This document shows, in pieces, positions 40,501 to 49,127 of a DNA stretch of 64,000 bases. The stretch's first letter is position 1. Each line of letters starts with the position of its first letter. A program made the position numbers and the translations under genes. Under the pieces are notes generated by a model. That model searched no databases, was not told the origin of the DNA, and saw only the letters and a list, made by a program, of their open reading frames with translations. The stretch is from Streptomyces sp. NBC_00154 (GTDB taxonomy: Bacteria; Actinomycetota; Actinomycetes; Streptomycetales; Streptomycetaceae), in NCBI RefSeq assembly GCF_026342835.1, contig NZ_JAPEMI010000001.1, positions 3,044,501 to 3,108,500 on the forward strand. Direction: 5' to 3'.

Positions 40501-40841
40501 GGCCGCGCCGTAACGCTACGGCATAGCCCGTTACATACGGTTCGCGCCGTTTACCAGTGATGCTCCGCGCAAGCGGCCATATGCACCGCATGCGGAGTGT
40601 CGTGCCCCTGTAGCTACGCTGCAGGGGCATCGTGTTTCACGTGAAACGTCGCTCTCTGCTGCATGGAATCATCAGTCGCGGTCGCGCGGCTGCCGCGCCG
40701 CGGCATCGCAAGCCCGTCAGGGCTACGGGGTTGTCCACAGAAGTGGATTCATCCACAGAAGAGTGGGCCTCGCTGGTTCGCGACCCCGAAAGCATGGCAG
40801 GCTCTGCTCATTGCGAGCCTGAAGTCGAGGAGAGTGAATCC
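40501..40841 (+). promoter_or_regulatory. parAB upstream region
   Basis: 341 bp after rsmG containing the parAB promoters and a perfect parS site (40634-40647). The region 40632-40841 is open in the parA frame from an ATG in the parS site, but the residues encoded (Arg/Ala/Ser-rich) do not look like ParA, so I treat it as leader. GAGGAGAG at 40828-40835 is the ribosome-binding site used to place the parA start. Confidence 0.55.
40634..40647. promoter_or_regulatory. parS site 1
   Basis: Perfect 14-bp palindrome GTTTCACGTGAAAC, the centromere sequence bound by Streptomyces ParB. It lies just upstream of parA, where ParB binding could also affect parAB transcription. Confidence 0.95.
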
Positions 40842-41870
40842 GTGCGGTCCGACGCCAACATCGCGGGACCGATGACCGATCCGGTCCCCGGTCCCCGAAC
40901 CGAATCGGCGGGGGACGGTGTTTCACGTGAAACACCGCCGCCGATGGATGACACACCCATCGGCCGTGCAGCCCAGCTGGCCGTCGAGGCCCTCGGCCGT
41001 GCCGGCGAGGGGCTGCCCCGTCCTGACCAGACGCGCGTCATGGTGGTGGCCAACCAGAAGGGCGGGGTGGGCAAGACCACTACGACGGTCAACCTTGCCG
41101 CCTCGCTGGCCCTTCACGGCGCACGCGTTCTCGTGGTCGACCTCGACCCGCAGGGCAATGCCTCCACGGCACTGGGCATTGATCACCATGCCGAAGTTCC
41201 CTCGATCTATGACGTCCTGGTCGAGAGCAGGCCGCTCTCCGACGTGGTTCAGCCCGTCCCGGACGTCGAAGGTCTCTTCTGCGCCCCGGCCACCATCGAT
41301 CTCGCCGGTGCGGAGATCGAGCTGGTGTCGCTGGTGGCGCGGGAGAGTCGACTGCAGCGGGCGATTCAGGCGTATGAGCAGCCGTTGGACTACATCCTCA
41401 TCGACTGCCCGCCTTCGCTCGGTCTGCTGACGGTCAATGCCCTGGTCGCGGGCGCCGAAGTGCTGATTCCTATTCAGTGCGAGTACTACGCGCTGGAAGG
41501 ATTGGGGCAGCTGCTGAGGAACGTCGACCTCGTTCGGGGGCACCTCAACCCCGATCTGCATGTGTCGACGATCCTGCTCACCATGTACGACGGCAGGACC
41601 AGGCTCGCTTCCCAGGTGGCGGAGGAGGTGCGCAGCCACTTCGGTAAGGAGGTGCTGCGCACAAGCATTCCTCGATCCGTACGGATCTCGGAGGCGCCGA
41701 GCTACGGACAGACCGTGTTGACCTACGACCCGGGTTCCAGCGGGTCCCTGTCGTATCTTGAAGCCGCTCGTGAGATCGCCTTTCGGGGGGTCGGGGTGCA
41801 TTACGAGGCTCAGCATGCCCAGACGGGCAGCCAGAACAGCCAGCAGAACATTTCGGAGGGGATCCAGTGA
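40842..41870 (+). CDS. parA: Chromosome partitioning ATPase ParA
   Basis: 342 residues from GTG 40842 (GAGGAGAG seven bases upstream); an ATG at 40794 would give 358 residues but has only GAAAG before it. Deviant Walker A KGGVGKTT at about residue 75, Walker A' DLDPQGNAS, and Walker [13 protein letters not shown]. ParA polymerises or forms gradients on the nucleoid and moves ParB-bound origins; in Streptomyces it works at the hyphal tip and in sporulating aerial hyphae. A parS site lies within its first 35 codons. Coupled with parB. Confidence 0.95.
   Translation: MRSDANIAGPMTDPVPGPRTESAGDGVSRETPPPMDDTPIGRAAQLAVEALGRAGEGLPRPDQTRVMVVANQKGGVGKTTTTVNLAASLALHGARVLVVDLDPQGNASTALGIDHHAEVPSIYDVLVESRPLSDVVQPVPDVEGLFCAPATIDLAGAEIELVSLVARESRLQRAIQAYEQPLDYILIDCPPSLGLLTVNALVAGAEVLIPIQCEYYALEGLGQLLRNVDLVRGHLNPDLHVSTILLTMYDGRTRLASQVAEEVRSHFGKEVLRTSIPRSVRISEAPSYGQTVLTYDPGSSGSLSYLEAAREIAFRGVGVHYEAQHAQTGSQNSQQNISEGIQ
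40920..40933. promoter_or_regulatory. parS site 2, inside parA
   Basis: Perfect GTTTCACGTGAAAC, encoding Val-Ser-Arg-Glu-Thr within the non-conserved N-terminal part of ParA. Confidence 0.95.
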
Positions 41871-42964
41871 GTGAGCGTCGTAGAGGGTTGGGGCGTGGGC
41901 TCGGTGCGCTGATTCCCGCTGCCCCGCAGGAACGTCAGGTGCCGGCCTCCGGAGCGGGTTCGGACTCGCCGGGCGTGAGCCCGGTGATGACCACCGAGCG
42001 AGGCGTGGCCGCCGCGAAGGTGACCACACTCACGGCTGCTCCCGTGGTGCCGGAGCCGAGCGCACCCGCGGAGTCCGAGTCGTCCGCGGGACCGACGGAT
42101 GCCGCGGGGGCGTACTTCGCCGAGGTTCCCATCGGATCCATCACTCCGAACCCGCGTCAGCCGCGTGAGGTGTTCGACGAGGACGCGCTCGCGGAGCTGG
42201 TCACCTCCATCAAGGAGGTCGGCCTTCTCCAGCCCGTAGTCGTGCGGAAGCTGGGGCCGGAACGGTACGAGCTCATCATGGGCGAGCGGCGCTGGAGGGC
42301 CTGCCGTGAGGCCGGTCTGGAGCGGATCCCGGCCATTGTCCGGGCCACGGACGACGAGAAGCTGCTTCTGGATGCGCTCCTGGAGAACCTGCACCGGGCT
42401 CAACTGAACCCGCTGGAGGAGGCAGCCGCGTACGACCAGCTGCTCAAGGACTTCAAGTGCACGCATGATCAGCTGGCCGACCGGATCGGGCGCTCCCGTC
42501 CGCAGGTGTCGAACACGCTGCGACTGCTGCGCCTGTCTCCGCCAGTGCAGCGCAGGGTCGCTGCCGGGGTGCTGTCTGCTGGCCATGCGAGGGCGCTGCT
42601 GTCCGTGGACGACTCCGAGGAGCAGGACCGGCTGGCCCATCGCATCGTGGCCGAGGGGCTCTCCGTGCGGGCGGTCGAGGAGATCGTGACGCTGATGAGC
42701 TCCCGCCCCAGCAGCACTCCCAAGTCCAAGGGGCCTCGGGCCGGCGGCCGGTTGTCGCCCGCGCTCTCCGACCTTGCTTCGCGGCTCTCCGACCGTTTCG
42801 AGACCAGGGTGAAGGTCGACCTCGGACAGAAGAAGGGAAAGATTGTCGTCGAGTTCGCCTCGATGGAAGATCTGGACCGCATTCTCGGCAGCCTCGCGCC
42901 AGGAGAGGGCCGGGTGCTGGAGCGGGGTCTCTCCGACGAGACTGCCGAGGACGGCGAGAGCTGA
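41867..42964 (+). CDS. parB: Chromosome partitioning protein ParB
   Basis: 365 residues. N-terminal [13 protein letters not shown] motif for ParA contact, a disordered Ser/Ala/Pro stretch, then the CTPase/ParB domain ([48 protein letters not shown]), the helix-turn-helix [17 protein letters not shown] that reads parS, and a C-terminal dimer domain. It spreads from parS sites as a CTP-dependent clamp. The GTG start overlaps the parA stop (GTGA, 41867-41870). Confidence 0.97.
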   Translation: MSERRRGLGRGLGALIPAAPQERQVPASGAGSDSPGVSPVMTTERGVAAAKVTTLTAAPVVPEPSAPAESESSAGPTDAAGAYFAEVPIGSITPNPRQPREVFDEDALAELVTSIKEVGLLQPVVVRKLGPERYELIMGERRWRACREAGLERIPAIVRATDDEKLLLDALLENLHRAQLNPLEEAAAYDQLLKDFKCTHDQLADRIGRSRPQVSNTLRLLRLSPPVQRRVAAGVLSAGHARALLSVDDSEEQDRLAHRIVAEGLSVRAVEEIVTLMSSRPSSTPKSKGPRAGGRLSPALSDLASRLSDRFETRVKVDLGQKKGKIVVEFASMEDLDRILGSLAPGEGRVLERGLSDETAEDGES

Positions 42965-42981
42965 CGTCCGGCGGAACGTCG

Positions 42982-43028
42982 GGGCGGGCTGTATTCCGGA
43001 ACATGCCGGAATACAGCCCGCCCTTTGC
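42982..43028 (+). terminator. Terminator after parB
   Basis: Perfect 18-bp arms starting GGGCGGGCTGTATTCCGG and ending in GCCCGCCC, with a six-base loop, followed by TTTGCTTT. Eighteen bases after the parB stop. Confidence 0.93.
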
Positions 43029-43117
43029 TTTCTCACGGTATCGACTTCATCTCCGGGTGGATACGATTCGTTCTGGTATGGCACATCAGCTTGATCCACC
43101 TCGGCGGAGGGAGGGCC

Positions 43118-43375
43118 ATGCGATCAGTGAGCCGCAGCCAACTGGTGACAGTGGGGCTGGGCCTGGGGGCTGTCGGAGGATTTGTCGGCGGCCTGCTCAG
43201 TGAACGGAGCGCATTGGCCGCCGCACGCGATGCGGCGGGCGAAGGAAGCGAGGAACAGCCTTCATGGGACGGCGGCTCGTACCGCTCACACTGGATAACC
43301 TTCCCGATCTCCCCAAGCGGTGCCGCTCGTGTGTCTTCTGGGAACTTGATCCGGTCAGTGGGGAAGCTGCGATAA
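43118..43375 (+). CDS. Possible small membrane protein overlapping the GNAT gene
   Basis: 85 codons from ATG 43118, preceded by the very good GGAGGGAGG. The first 30 residues hold a Gly/Val/Leu membrane segment (VTVGLGLGAVGGFVGGLL). The 3' part (43264-43375) overlaps the GNAT gene in another frame and shows no structure of its own. It may be real, with translation reaching the GNAT start, or the leader may have another role. Confidence 0.35.
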   Translation: MRSVSRSQLVTVGLGLGAVGGFVGGLLSERSALAAARDAAGEGSEEQPSWDGGSYRSHWITFPISPSGAARVSSGNLIRSVGKLR

Positions 43376-43881
43376 AGGCAGGGACCCCGGAGCTGGAGAA
43401 GGAAGCCTGGATCTCCGCTGTCCTTCTGGAATGGGGATCCTGCGGCCGTGTCGTCTATGTGGACGACGTACCGGTCGGTTTCGTTCTCTATGCACCACCG
43501 GCGTATGTGCCGCGCTCGACCGCCTTTCCCACCAGCCCGGTCTCCCCTGACGCCGTGCAGTTGATGACTGCTTGGATCACGCCCGGCTACCAGGGCCAGG
43601 GACTCGGGCGTGTCATGGTGCAGACCGTCGCCAAGGATCTGCTGCGACGGGGATTCAAGGCGATCGAGGCGTTCGGGGATGCCCGGTGGAAGGGACCGGC
43701 GTGTGTGCTCCCGGCAGACCATCTGCTGGCGGTGGGCTTCAAGACCGTACGTCCGCATCCGATTCATCCACGGCTGAGACTGGAGCTGCGCACGACGCTC
43801 TCGTGGAAGGAAGACGTCGAGCTGGCGCTGGACCGGCTGCTCGGTGCCGTGCAGAAGGAGCCGGCGCTGCGCCCGCTGTGA
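43264..43881 (+). CDS. GNAT-family N-acetyltransferase
   Basis: 205 residues from ATG 43264. Acetyl-CoA motif A is clear: MTAWITPGYQGQGLGRVMVQ (Q/R-x-x-G-x-G/A type). A conserved N-terminus with CRSCVFWELDP and a Cys pair is typical of the Streptomyces member found between parB and trxA. The acceptor is unknown. Its upstream leader contains a possible overlapping small gene. Confidence 0.88.
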   Translation: MGRRLVPLTLDNLPDLPKRCRSCVFWELDPVSGEAAIKAGTPELEKEAWISAVLLEWGSCGRVVYVDDVPVGFVLYAPPAYVPRSTAFPTSPVSPDAVQLMTAWITPGYQGQGLGRVMVQTVAKDLLRRGFKAIEAFGDARWKGPACVLPADHLLAVGFKTVRPHPIHPRLRLELRTTLSWKEDVELALDRLLGAVQKEPALRPL

Positions 43882-43897
43882 TCCGGGAGCCACGACA

Positions 43898-43940
43898 ACG
43901 TGAAACGGGTCCATCCCCAAGGGATGGACCCGTTTCACGT
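43898..43940. terminator. Bidirectional terminator hairpin carrying a parS half
   Basis: Perfect 20-bp arms (43898-43917, ACGTGAAACGGGTCCATCCC, and 43921-43940) with a three-base loop, between the convergent GNAT and trxA genes. The right arm runs into parS site 3, and the left arm therefore repeats nine bases of it. Confidence 0.88.
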
Positions 43941-43945
43941 GAAAC
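43932..43945. promoter_or_regulatory. parS site 3, overlapping a terminator
   Basis: Perfect GTTTCACGTGAAAC whose first nine bases form the base of the GNAT/trxA terminator stem. Confidence 0.95.
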
Positions 43946-43959
43946 AGCGGACCGTGGCC

Positions 43960-44292
43960 TTACTCGGCGATGAAGCCTTCGAGGTCGCGGAGGATGGCGG
44001 CCTTCGGCTTGGCGCCGACGATGGTCTTGGCGACCTCGCCGCCCTGGTACACGTTCAGCGTCGGGATGGACATCACGCCGTACTTGGCAGCGGTGGCCGG
44101 GTTCTCGTCGATGTTGAGCTTGACGATCTCGATCTTGTCGCCGTGCTCAGCCGCGATTGCCTCCAGCGACGGGGCGATCTGGCGGCACGGACCGCACCAG
44201 GCGGCCCAGAAGTCCACCAGTACGGGCTTCTCGCTCTTCAGGACGTCCTCGTCGAAGGAGTCGTCAGTCACGTTCTTCAGGGCGCCGGCCAC
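43960..44292 (-). CDS. trxA: Thioredoxin
   Basis: 110 residues from GTG 44292, with AAGGAGG upstream. Active site WCGPC (Cys33, Cys36), cis-Pro in SIPTLNVY, and the usual thioredoxin fold. It reduces protein disulphides using electrons from the thioredoxin reductase encoded 44 bp upstream. Under the SigR-type promoter of trxB. Confidence 0.97.
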   Translation of the reverse strand: MAGALKNVTDDSFDEDVLKSEKPVLVDFWAAWCGPCRQIAPSLEAIAAEHGDKIEIVKLNIDENPATAAKYGVMSIPTLNVYQGGEVAKTIVGAKPKAAILRDLEGFIAE

Positions 44293-44336
44293 GGCGGCCT
44301 CCTTAACTTTGCGGGGTGTGGGGTGAGAGGCGTGGA

Positions 44337-45299
44337 TCAGACGGCGGCCGCAGCGGCCTTCTCCTCGTCGGCGAGCGCGGAAAGGAAGCGCTCGGCGTCG
44401 AGGGCGGCGGAGCAGCCGGTGCCGGCAGCGGTGATGGCCTGCCGGTAGGTGTGGTCGACGACGTCGCCGGCACCGAAGACGCCGGTCACGTTGGTGCGCG
44501 TCGACGGAGCATTGACCTTGAGGTAGCCCTCGTCATCGAGGTCGAGCTGGCCCTTGAAGAGCTCCGTACGCGGGTCGTGGCCGACAGCGATGAAAAGACC
44601 GGTGACCGCGAGCTCGGACGTCTCGCCGGTCTTGGTGTTGCGCAGTGTCAGCCCGGAGAGCTTCTGCTCGCCGTGGACCCCGGCGACCTCGCTGTCCCAG
44701 GCGAACTTGATCTTCGGGTCGGCGAAGGCTCGCTCCTGCATGGCCTTGGAGGCCCGCAGCGAGTCGCGGCGGTGGACGATCGTGACCGACTTGGCGAAGC
44801 GGGAGAGGAACGTTGCCTCCTCCATAGCCGTGTCGCCACCGCCGATCACGGCGATGTCCTGGTCCTTGAAGAAGAAGCCGTCACAGGTCGCGCACCAGGA
44901 GACACCACGTCCGGAGAGGGCGTCCTCGTTCGGCAGGCCGAGCTTCCGGTGCTGAGAGCCGGTGGTGACGATGACGGCCTTGGCGCGGTGCACCGTGCCT
45001 GCCGTGTCGGTGACGGTCTTGATGTCACCGGCCAGATCGACGGCAACCACATCGTCGGGGATGAGCTCGGCGCCGAACCGCTCCGCCTGGGCGCGCATGT
45101 TGTCCATGAGCTCGGGGCCCATGATGCCGTCCTGGAACCCCGGGAAGTTCTCCACGTCGGTGGTGTTCATCAGAGCGCCACCAGCAGTCACGGCGCCCTC
45201 GAACACCAGAGGCTTCAGCGACGCACGCGCGGTATAGAGGGCCGCGGTGTAGCCCGCAGGCCCGGAGCCGATGATGATCACATTACGGACGTCGCTCAC
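44337..45299 (-). CDS. trxB: Thioredoxin reductase
   Basis: 320 residues from GTG 45299, with GAGGAAG upstream. FAD motif [16 protein letters not shown], redox pair CATC (Cys136, Cys139), NADPH motif [10 protein letters not shown] and the C-terminal FAD motif [10 protein letters not shown]. It passes electrons from NADPH to TrxA. In Streptomyces trxBA is a main target of the disulphide-stress sigma factor SigR, and a matching promoter lies upstream. Confidence 0.97.
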   Translation of the reverse strand: MSDVRNVIIIGSGPAGYTAALYTARASLKPLVFEGAVTAGGALMNTTDVENFPGFQDGIMGPELMDNMRAQAERFGAELIPDDVVAVDLAGDIKTVTDTAGTVHRAKAVIVTTGSQHRKLGLPNEDALSGRGVSWCATCDGFFFKDQDIAVIGGGDTAMEEATFLSRFAKSVTIVHRRDSLRASKAMQERAFADPKIKFAWDSEVAGVHGEQKLSGLTLRNTKTGETSELAVTGLFIAVGHDPRTELFKGQLDLDDEGYLKVNAPSTRTNVTGVFGAGDVVDHTYRQAITAAGTGCSAALDAERFLSALADEEKAAAAAV

Positions 45300-45375
45300 G
45301 GGTTTCTTCCTCGTCTCTGCAGACTGCCTACTGTCCACGCCTAATGGGGTCGGTTCAACGACTCACACCCCACCC

Positions 45376-45402
45376 AACGGATCCTACGGGGGATGCATTC
45401 CC
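45376..45402 (-). promoter_or_regulatory. SigR-type promoter of trxBA
   Basis: On the minus strand GGGAAT (45402-45397) and GTT (45378-45376) are separated by exactly 18 bases, matching the SigR consensus GGAAT-N18/19-GTT. It lies 77 bp upstream of the trxB start and 31 bp after the upstream anti-sigma gene. Confidence 0.85.
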
Positions 45403-45432
45403 GACGTGCCGGAGCGGCGCCCGGCACGATTC

Positions 45433-46422
45433 TCAGGGTCGGGCGTAGCTGTGGGTCAGGAGCAGCTTGCCCTTGCCCGTGGGGTCTGCGTCGACACAGC
45501 TGGCGTCCATGACATAGACCTGGACGAGCGCCGCGCTGGTCCGGTGCGGCAGGACTACGAGGTAGGCGTGCGTTCCTTCGTAGGTGCCTTCCTCGATGGC
45601 GAGAGCGGCAGTCCTTCGTCCGATGCCCTGCTGGATGCAGGCCGGGACTGTCACTGCGGGGGTACGCAGCGGCGTTTTGGGCGAGGAGGGCGTGGGGGAC
45701 TCGGTATCCGGCGTCGACTGCATCTCGACGGACGGTGCTCGCTTCTCGTCTGATTCCCCTGAGGCGGGCATGCCGGTGCTGTTCAGGAGCGCTTCCACGT
45801 GTCGGCTGAGCGGAGAACCCGAGAACGCGTTCACTCCGTCCTCGGGGGCGCTCACGCCGCTGTCGTAAGCCTTGGCCTTGCTGGCCCCTGAAGAGTCCGC
45901 GGAATTCTGGACCGTCTGCAGCATGAGGACGCTCACGCCGACCATGGCTGCACCGAGGGCTGTGCCGAGAACGATGCCGCGGCGGCGTCGTCGCGGGGGT
46001 CTGCGGCCGGGGCCGGTGGTGGCCCGCGGGTGTCCCGTAGGGCGGTCCTCGAGGGCGGGGTGTGTCTCCCGGTCCCGTGTCTCCTGGCCCTCTGTCTCCT
46101 GATCTCCGGCTTCCTGATCGTGTCCGACGACGGCCTCTGTTTCACGTGAAACATCTGCCGCGTCGTCCGGGGTGCGAAGTGGTTCGGCGGCCAGTGCGGC
46201 GTGGATGCGGTCTGCGATGTCGTCGGGCATGCGCTCGGGAGCAGGCAGGGTGCCGAGCAGGGCACGGATCTCTTCGAGAGAGACCAGGACCTCTCCGCAG
46301 ATGCCGCACTCGTCCACGTGACGGCGTACTTCCGCCGTGCGGGACGGAGACAGTAGTCCTTCGGTGAGGTCGGAGATCTCCGAGACATCCGGGTGCTGGG
46401 TCGTGTCGGCCGTTGATGTCAT
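45433..46422 (-). CDS. rsmA: Anti-sigma factor with zinc-binding (ZAS) domain
   Basis: 329 residues. The N-terminal ZAS-type motif H35-xxx-C39-xx-C42 (HVDECGIC) binds the sigma factor; a disordered Glu/Arg/Thr-rich segment follows, then one membrane helix (about 153-172) and an extracellular domain (about 180-329) of unknown ligand. The ATG overlaps the stop of the sigma gene (ATGA, 46419-46422). A parS site is embedded in codons 91-95 (VSRET). The name follows the sigM-rsmA pair at this locus in S. coelicolor, where RsmA is cytoplasmic or membrane-linked; I infer the match from position. Confidence 0.85.
   Translation of the reverse strand: MTSTADTTQHPDVSEISDLTEGLLSPSRTAEVRRHVDECGICGEVLVSLEEIRALLGTLPAPERMPDDIADRIHAALAAEPLRTPDDAADVSRETEAVVGHDQEAGDQETEGQETRDRETHPALEDRPTGHPRATTGPGRRPPRRRRRGIVLGTALGAAMVGVSVLMLQTVQNSADSSGASKAKAYDSGVSAPEDGVNAFSGSPLSRHVEALLNSTGMPASGESDEKRAPSVEMQSTPDTESPTPSSPKTPLRTPAVTVPACIQQGIGRRTAALAIEEGTYEGTHAYLVVLPHRTSAALVQVYVMDASCVDADPTGKGKLLLTHSYARP
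46139..46152. promoter_or_regulatory. parS site 4, inside the anti-sigma gene
   Basis: Perfect GTTTCACGTGAAAC in coding DNA, in the linker between the zinc domain and the membrane helix, where amino-acid choice is free. Confidence 0.95.
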
Positions 46423-47123
46423 GTTTGCCCACCTCCGCCCTTCGCTCCGGCAGGATCACTGGTTCCTGCGTCCCTCGGCCCCGACGCGGGTGGGACGGAT
46501 GCTCTCTGCGTCCGGTTCCTTCTGGCGCTTAGTTCACCGGCCTCTCCGCCCTCGCTGCGCAGATGGACAAGCAGAGGAGCGAGCCGGGCCCGGCCCCGCG
46601 CGCAGCGGCTCTTCACCGTGCCGGTCGGTACGTCGAGGATGCGGGCGGCCTCGGCCACGGGGTATCCCTGCATGTCCACGAGGACAAGCGCGGCGCGCTG
46701 CTCGGCGGGAAGGGTGCCGAGCGCTGCCAGAAGTTCACGGTGCAGATCCTGGCGTTCGGCCGGCGCCTCGGCGGATTCGTGAGGCTCAAGAAGCTGCTCG
46801 AGCCGCTCGGTGTCGTCGACCGGTGAGGTCTTGCGTGTGGCAGCCTTACGGACCCGGTCGAGGCATGCGTTGACCGTGATGCGGTGCAGCCAGGTGGTGA
46901 CGGCGGACTGGCCACGGAAGGTATGGGCGGCGCGGAAGGCGGAGACCAGGGCGTCCTGGACCGCATCGGCTGCTTCCTCACGGTCACCCAGGGTCCGTAG
47001 TGCCACGGCCCACAGCCGGTCTCGGTGGCGTCGGACGAGCTCACCGAAGGCATCCGGTTCACCGGCTACATGGCGAGCGAGGAGGTCTGAGTCGCTGAGT
47101 GGCTCTGACGGCTCGGAGGCCAC
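46419..47123 (-). CDS. sigM: ECF RNA polymerase sigma factor SigM
   Basis: 234 residues. Region 2 (VRRHRDRLWAVALRTLGDREEAADAVQDALVSA) and region 4 (LGTLPAEQRAALVLVDMQGYPVAEAARILDVPTGTVKSRCARGR) are complete; a 40-residue Arg/Gly/Ala tail follows. The start is GTG 47123 beside GGAGGGGAG; spacing is tight, so another start is possible. It is coupled with its anti-sigma factor. Name from synteny next to trxB. Confidence 0.9.
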   Translation of the reverse strand: MASEPSEPLSDSDLLARHVAGEPDAFGELVRRHRDRLWAVALRTLGDREEAADAVQDALVSAFRAAHTFRGQSAVTTWLHRITVNACLDRVRKAATRKTSPVDDTERLEQLLEPHESAEAPAERQDLHRELLAALGTLPAEQRAALVLVDMQGYPVAEAARILDVPTGTVKSRCARGRARLAPLLVHLRSEGGEAGELSARRNRTQRASVPPASGPRDAGTSDPAGAKGGGGQT

Positions 47124-47243
47124 CTCCCCTCCCTCCCTCTGTGCGTCGGAGCCGTCTGTCTATCACGATTCATATGTCGTGCGGCATAGAGATGAGGAAG
47201 ATCGGTTCAGCGAGGGCTGCGGTCACCACCGACCGGACATGCG

Positions 47244-47279
47244 GCAGGCCGGCAGGGAGGTTGGTCCCTGCCGGCCTGC
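47244..47279 (-). terminator. Terminator of the DUF6049-murJ-pseudokinase operon
   Basis: Perfect 15-bp arms GCAGGCCGGCAGGGA and TCCCTGCCGGCCTGC with a six-base loop, five bases beyond the stop of the pseudokinase gene. Confidence 0.9.
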
Positions 47280-47283
47280 TCGG

Positions 47284-48999
47284 TCAGCCGAGTACGGAGA
47301 TCTCCGAGATCCCGCCACGGAAGTCCGACCCGTCCGGTGGGAGTTCGGTGACATGGATTAGCACGTAGCGGGTGCGTACGGGCTTGGCGAGCGTCTCCTC
47401 CAGGCTGTTTCCTGCCTTGCTCTTCTTGGTGAGGCGCTGCGGGAAATCCGAAAGCGACGACGGAGCGGAGGCATCCTCGGCAGCTGCGAGCACTTCGGTC
47501 GTTTGGCCGCTGCGGTACAGCTGGACCTTGATGCCTCTGACGTTCTGCACACTGCCCAGGTCAACGACTATGCCGCTGCCGTCTCTGCGGGGCGGGAGGT
47601 TCCCGAAATTCGGGTAGCCCTTGTACCTGGGGGTGATCCAGGCCGTGTCGGGCTTGCCGTCGACGGCGTTCGGTGCGTCCTGTTGCTTGATTCCCGACCC
47701 GCTGGGCATGAACTCTGTCGCACCGCTGAGCCGCAGCGGCTTGGCCGGGGCAGGCGAAGGTTTGTCACCGTTCTCCGGATCCGTCTGTGTGGTCCCCGGG
47801 TCGTCCGTCTCCTTGCCTCGGTCGAGGAGTGTCTCCGCGAGCTGCCAGCTGCCGAGGCCCAGGGCCGCGATGAGGAGGGCTGACACGGCCCACTTGAGCG
47901 CCTTGCCGGTTCGACTCTGGAGCGGTGCCGGCGGTGTGGCCATCACGGGCTGCGTCACGGGAACGCCGGGGCTGGCGGGCGGACGCCCGTAGTTGCCCTG
48001 CTGATAGGTCGTGCGCTGGTACTCCGGCGGAGCCGTGAAGGTGGGCTCCGGCGGGCGGATGCGGGGCATCGCCGCGACCGCCTTGGCCAGCTCGTCCGGT
48101 GTGGTGCACGGCTGCTCCTGCCGGGAGGCGGTGGCCCCGTCGTTGACGAGGGCACGCATGGCGAGTTCGGAGAGACCGCGGTGAACTCCGGCCCGCACCT
48201 GGTCGGGGGCGATCAGCCCCACACCCTTGGGGAGCCCGGTGAGACCGTAGGCATCGATCTCGTACGGCCAGCGCTGCGTCAATGCGGCATAGAGCAGGGC
48301 GCCGATCGCCTCGGTGTCCGCGCGCTGCGGACCGTCGGCGGTAATGCCGCGCAGGGCGGCGTTCACGGCGAGGCCACGGATCCGGTACTGGCCGGTCGAA
48401 CTCCGCAGTACCGCACCCGGGGTGAGCCTCAGATGCGCGAGGCCCTCACGGTGCGCGGCCGCCATGGCTTGGGATACCTGGCTGACCAGTTGGTAGGCGT
48501 CGTGAGCGTCCATCGGACCGGCGGCCAGCAGAGCCGTCAGCTCGGTGGCGTCGGGGAGCCATTCGTGGACGACGTAGACGAGGTCGTCCTCCTCGACCGC
48601 GTCGAGAACCTGCACGAATCGCGGGTCCCCGAGCAGCGCGGAGGACCGGGCCGCGGCCAGCACGGAACGGGCTCGCGGATGGTCCGCCGGGAGCAGATGG
48701 ACACCCACCGCGCGGCGCAGTTTCTCGTCGACAGCACGCCAGCTGCTGAATCCGTCCAGACGGGTGACGCACTCCTCCAACCGGTAGCGTCTGGCCAGTT
48801 TGTGACCGCTGTGCAGGTCCGGGGTCGCTGCGGCGGCTTCAGAGCTGATTCGCTCACCGTCCGCGTCCTGGGGGCTTGTGCCCTCCGTGTCCTGGGCTTC
48901 TGTCGTCCCGTCGGTCGTGGCCTCGTCCGCCTTGGCGGTCAGCGGTTCATCACCGCTGTTGTCGGCCACGTCGACGGCAGCCGTGCTACGTTCCGCCAC
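47284..48999 (-). CDS. MurJ-associated pseudokinase
   Basis: 571 residues. After an acidic N-terminus (about 1-62), a kinase-like fold (about 68-310) lacks the catalytic parts: HLRLTPGAV stands where HRDLKPxN should be and no DFG is found. A membrane helix lies at about 360-380, followed by an extracellular discoidin-like domain (about 410-571, with NAVDGKPDTAWITP and FGNLPPRRDGSGIVVDLGSV). In mycobacteria MviN carries such a pseudokinase and extracellular domain in one chain, which recruits FhaA; in Streptomyces they are separate. It is downstream of murJ in one operon. Confidence 0.88.
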   Translation of the reverse strand: MAERSTAAVDVADNSGDEPLTAKADEATTDGTTEAQDTEGTSPQDADGERISSEAAAATPDLHSGHKLARRYRLEECVTRLDGFSSWRAVDEKLRRAVGVHLLPADHPRARSVLAAARSSALLGDPRFVQVLDAVEEDDLVYVVHEWLPDATELTALLAAGPMDAHDAYQLVSQVSQAMAAAHREGLAHLRLTPGAVLRSSTGQYRIRGLAVNAALRGITADGPQRADTEAIGALLYAALTQRWPYEIDAYGLTGLPKGVGLIAPDQVRAGVHRGLSELAMRALVNDGATASRQEQPCTTPDELAKAVAAMPRIRPPEPTFTAPPEYQRTTYQQGNYGRPPASPGVPVTQPVMATPPAPLQSRTGKALKWAVSALLIAALGLGSWQLAETLLDRGKETDDPGTTQTDPENGDKPSPAPAKPLRLSGATEFMPSGSGIKQQDAPNAVDGKPDTAWITPRYKGYPNFGNLPPRRDGSGIVVDLGSVQNVRGIKVQLYRSGQTTEVLAAAEDASAPSSLSDFPQRLTKKSKAGNSLEETLAKPVRTRYVLIHVTELPPDGSDFRGGISEISVLG

Positions 49000-49127
49000 C
49001 GTCGTTCCTGCCTCCCCATCCGTTGCGCGATGCCAGCCAGCTCTGCACAGTCACGCCAATTGTGCCCACACTCCAGCGCTATGCACGACACACGGAGACC
49101 GGCGATGGTTGTGCGGGCTGCCGGTCT

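Noticed and set aside
40632..40841. An N-terminal extension of ParA starting MFHVK
   Set aside because: The ATG arises from the parS palindrome; the encoded stretch is not ParA-like, and a much better ribosome-binding site precedes the GTG at 40842.
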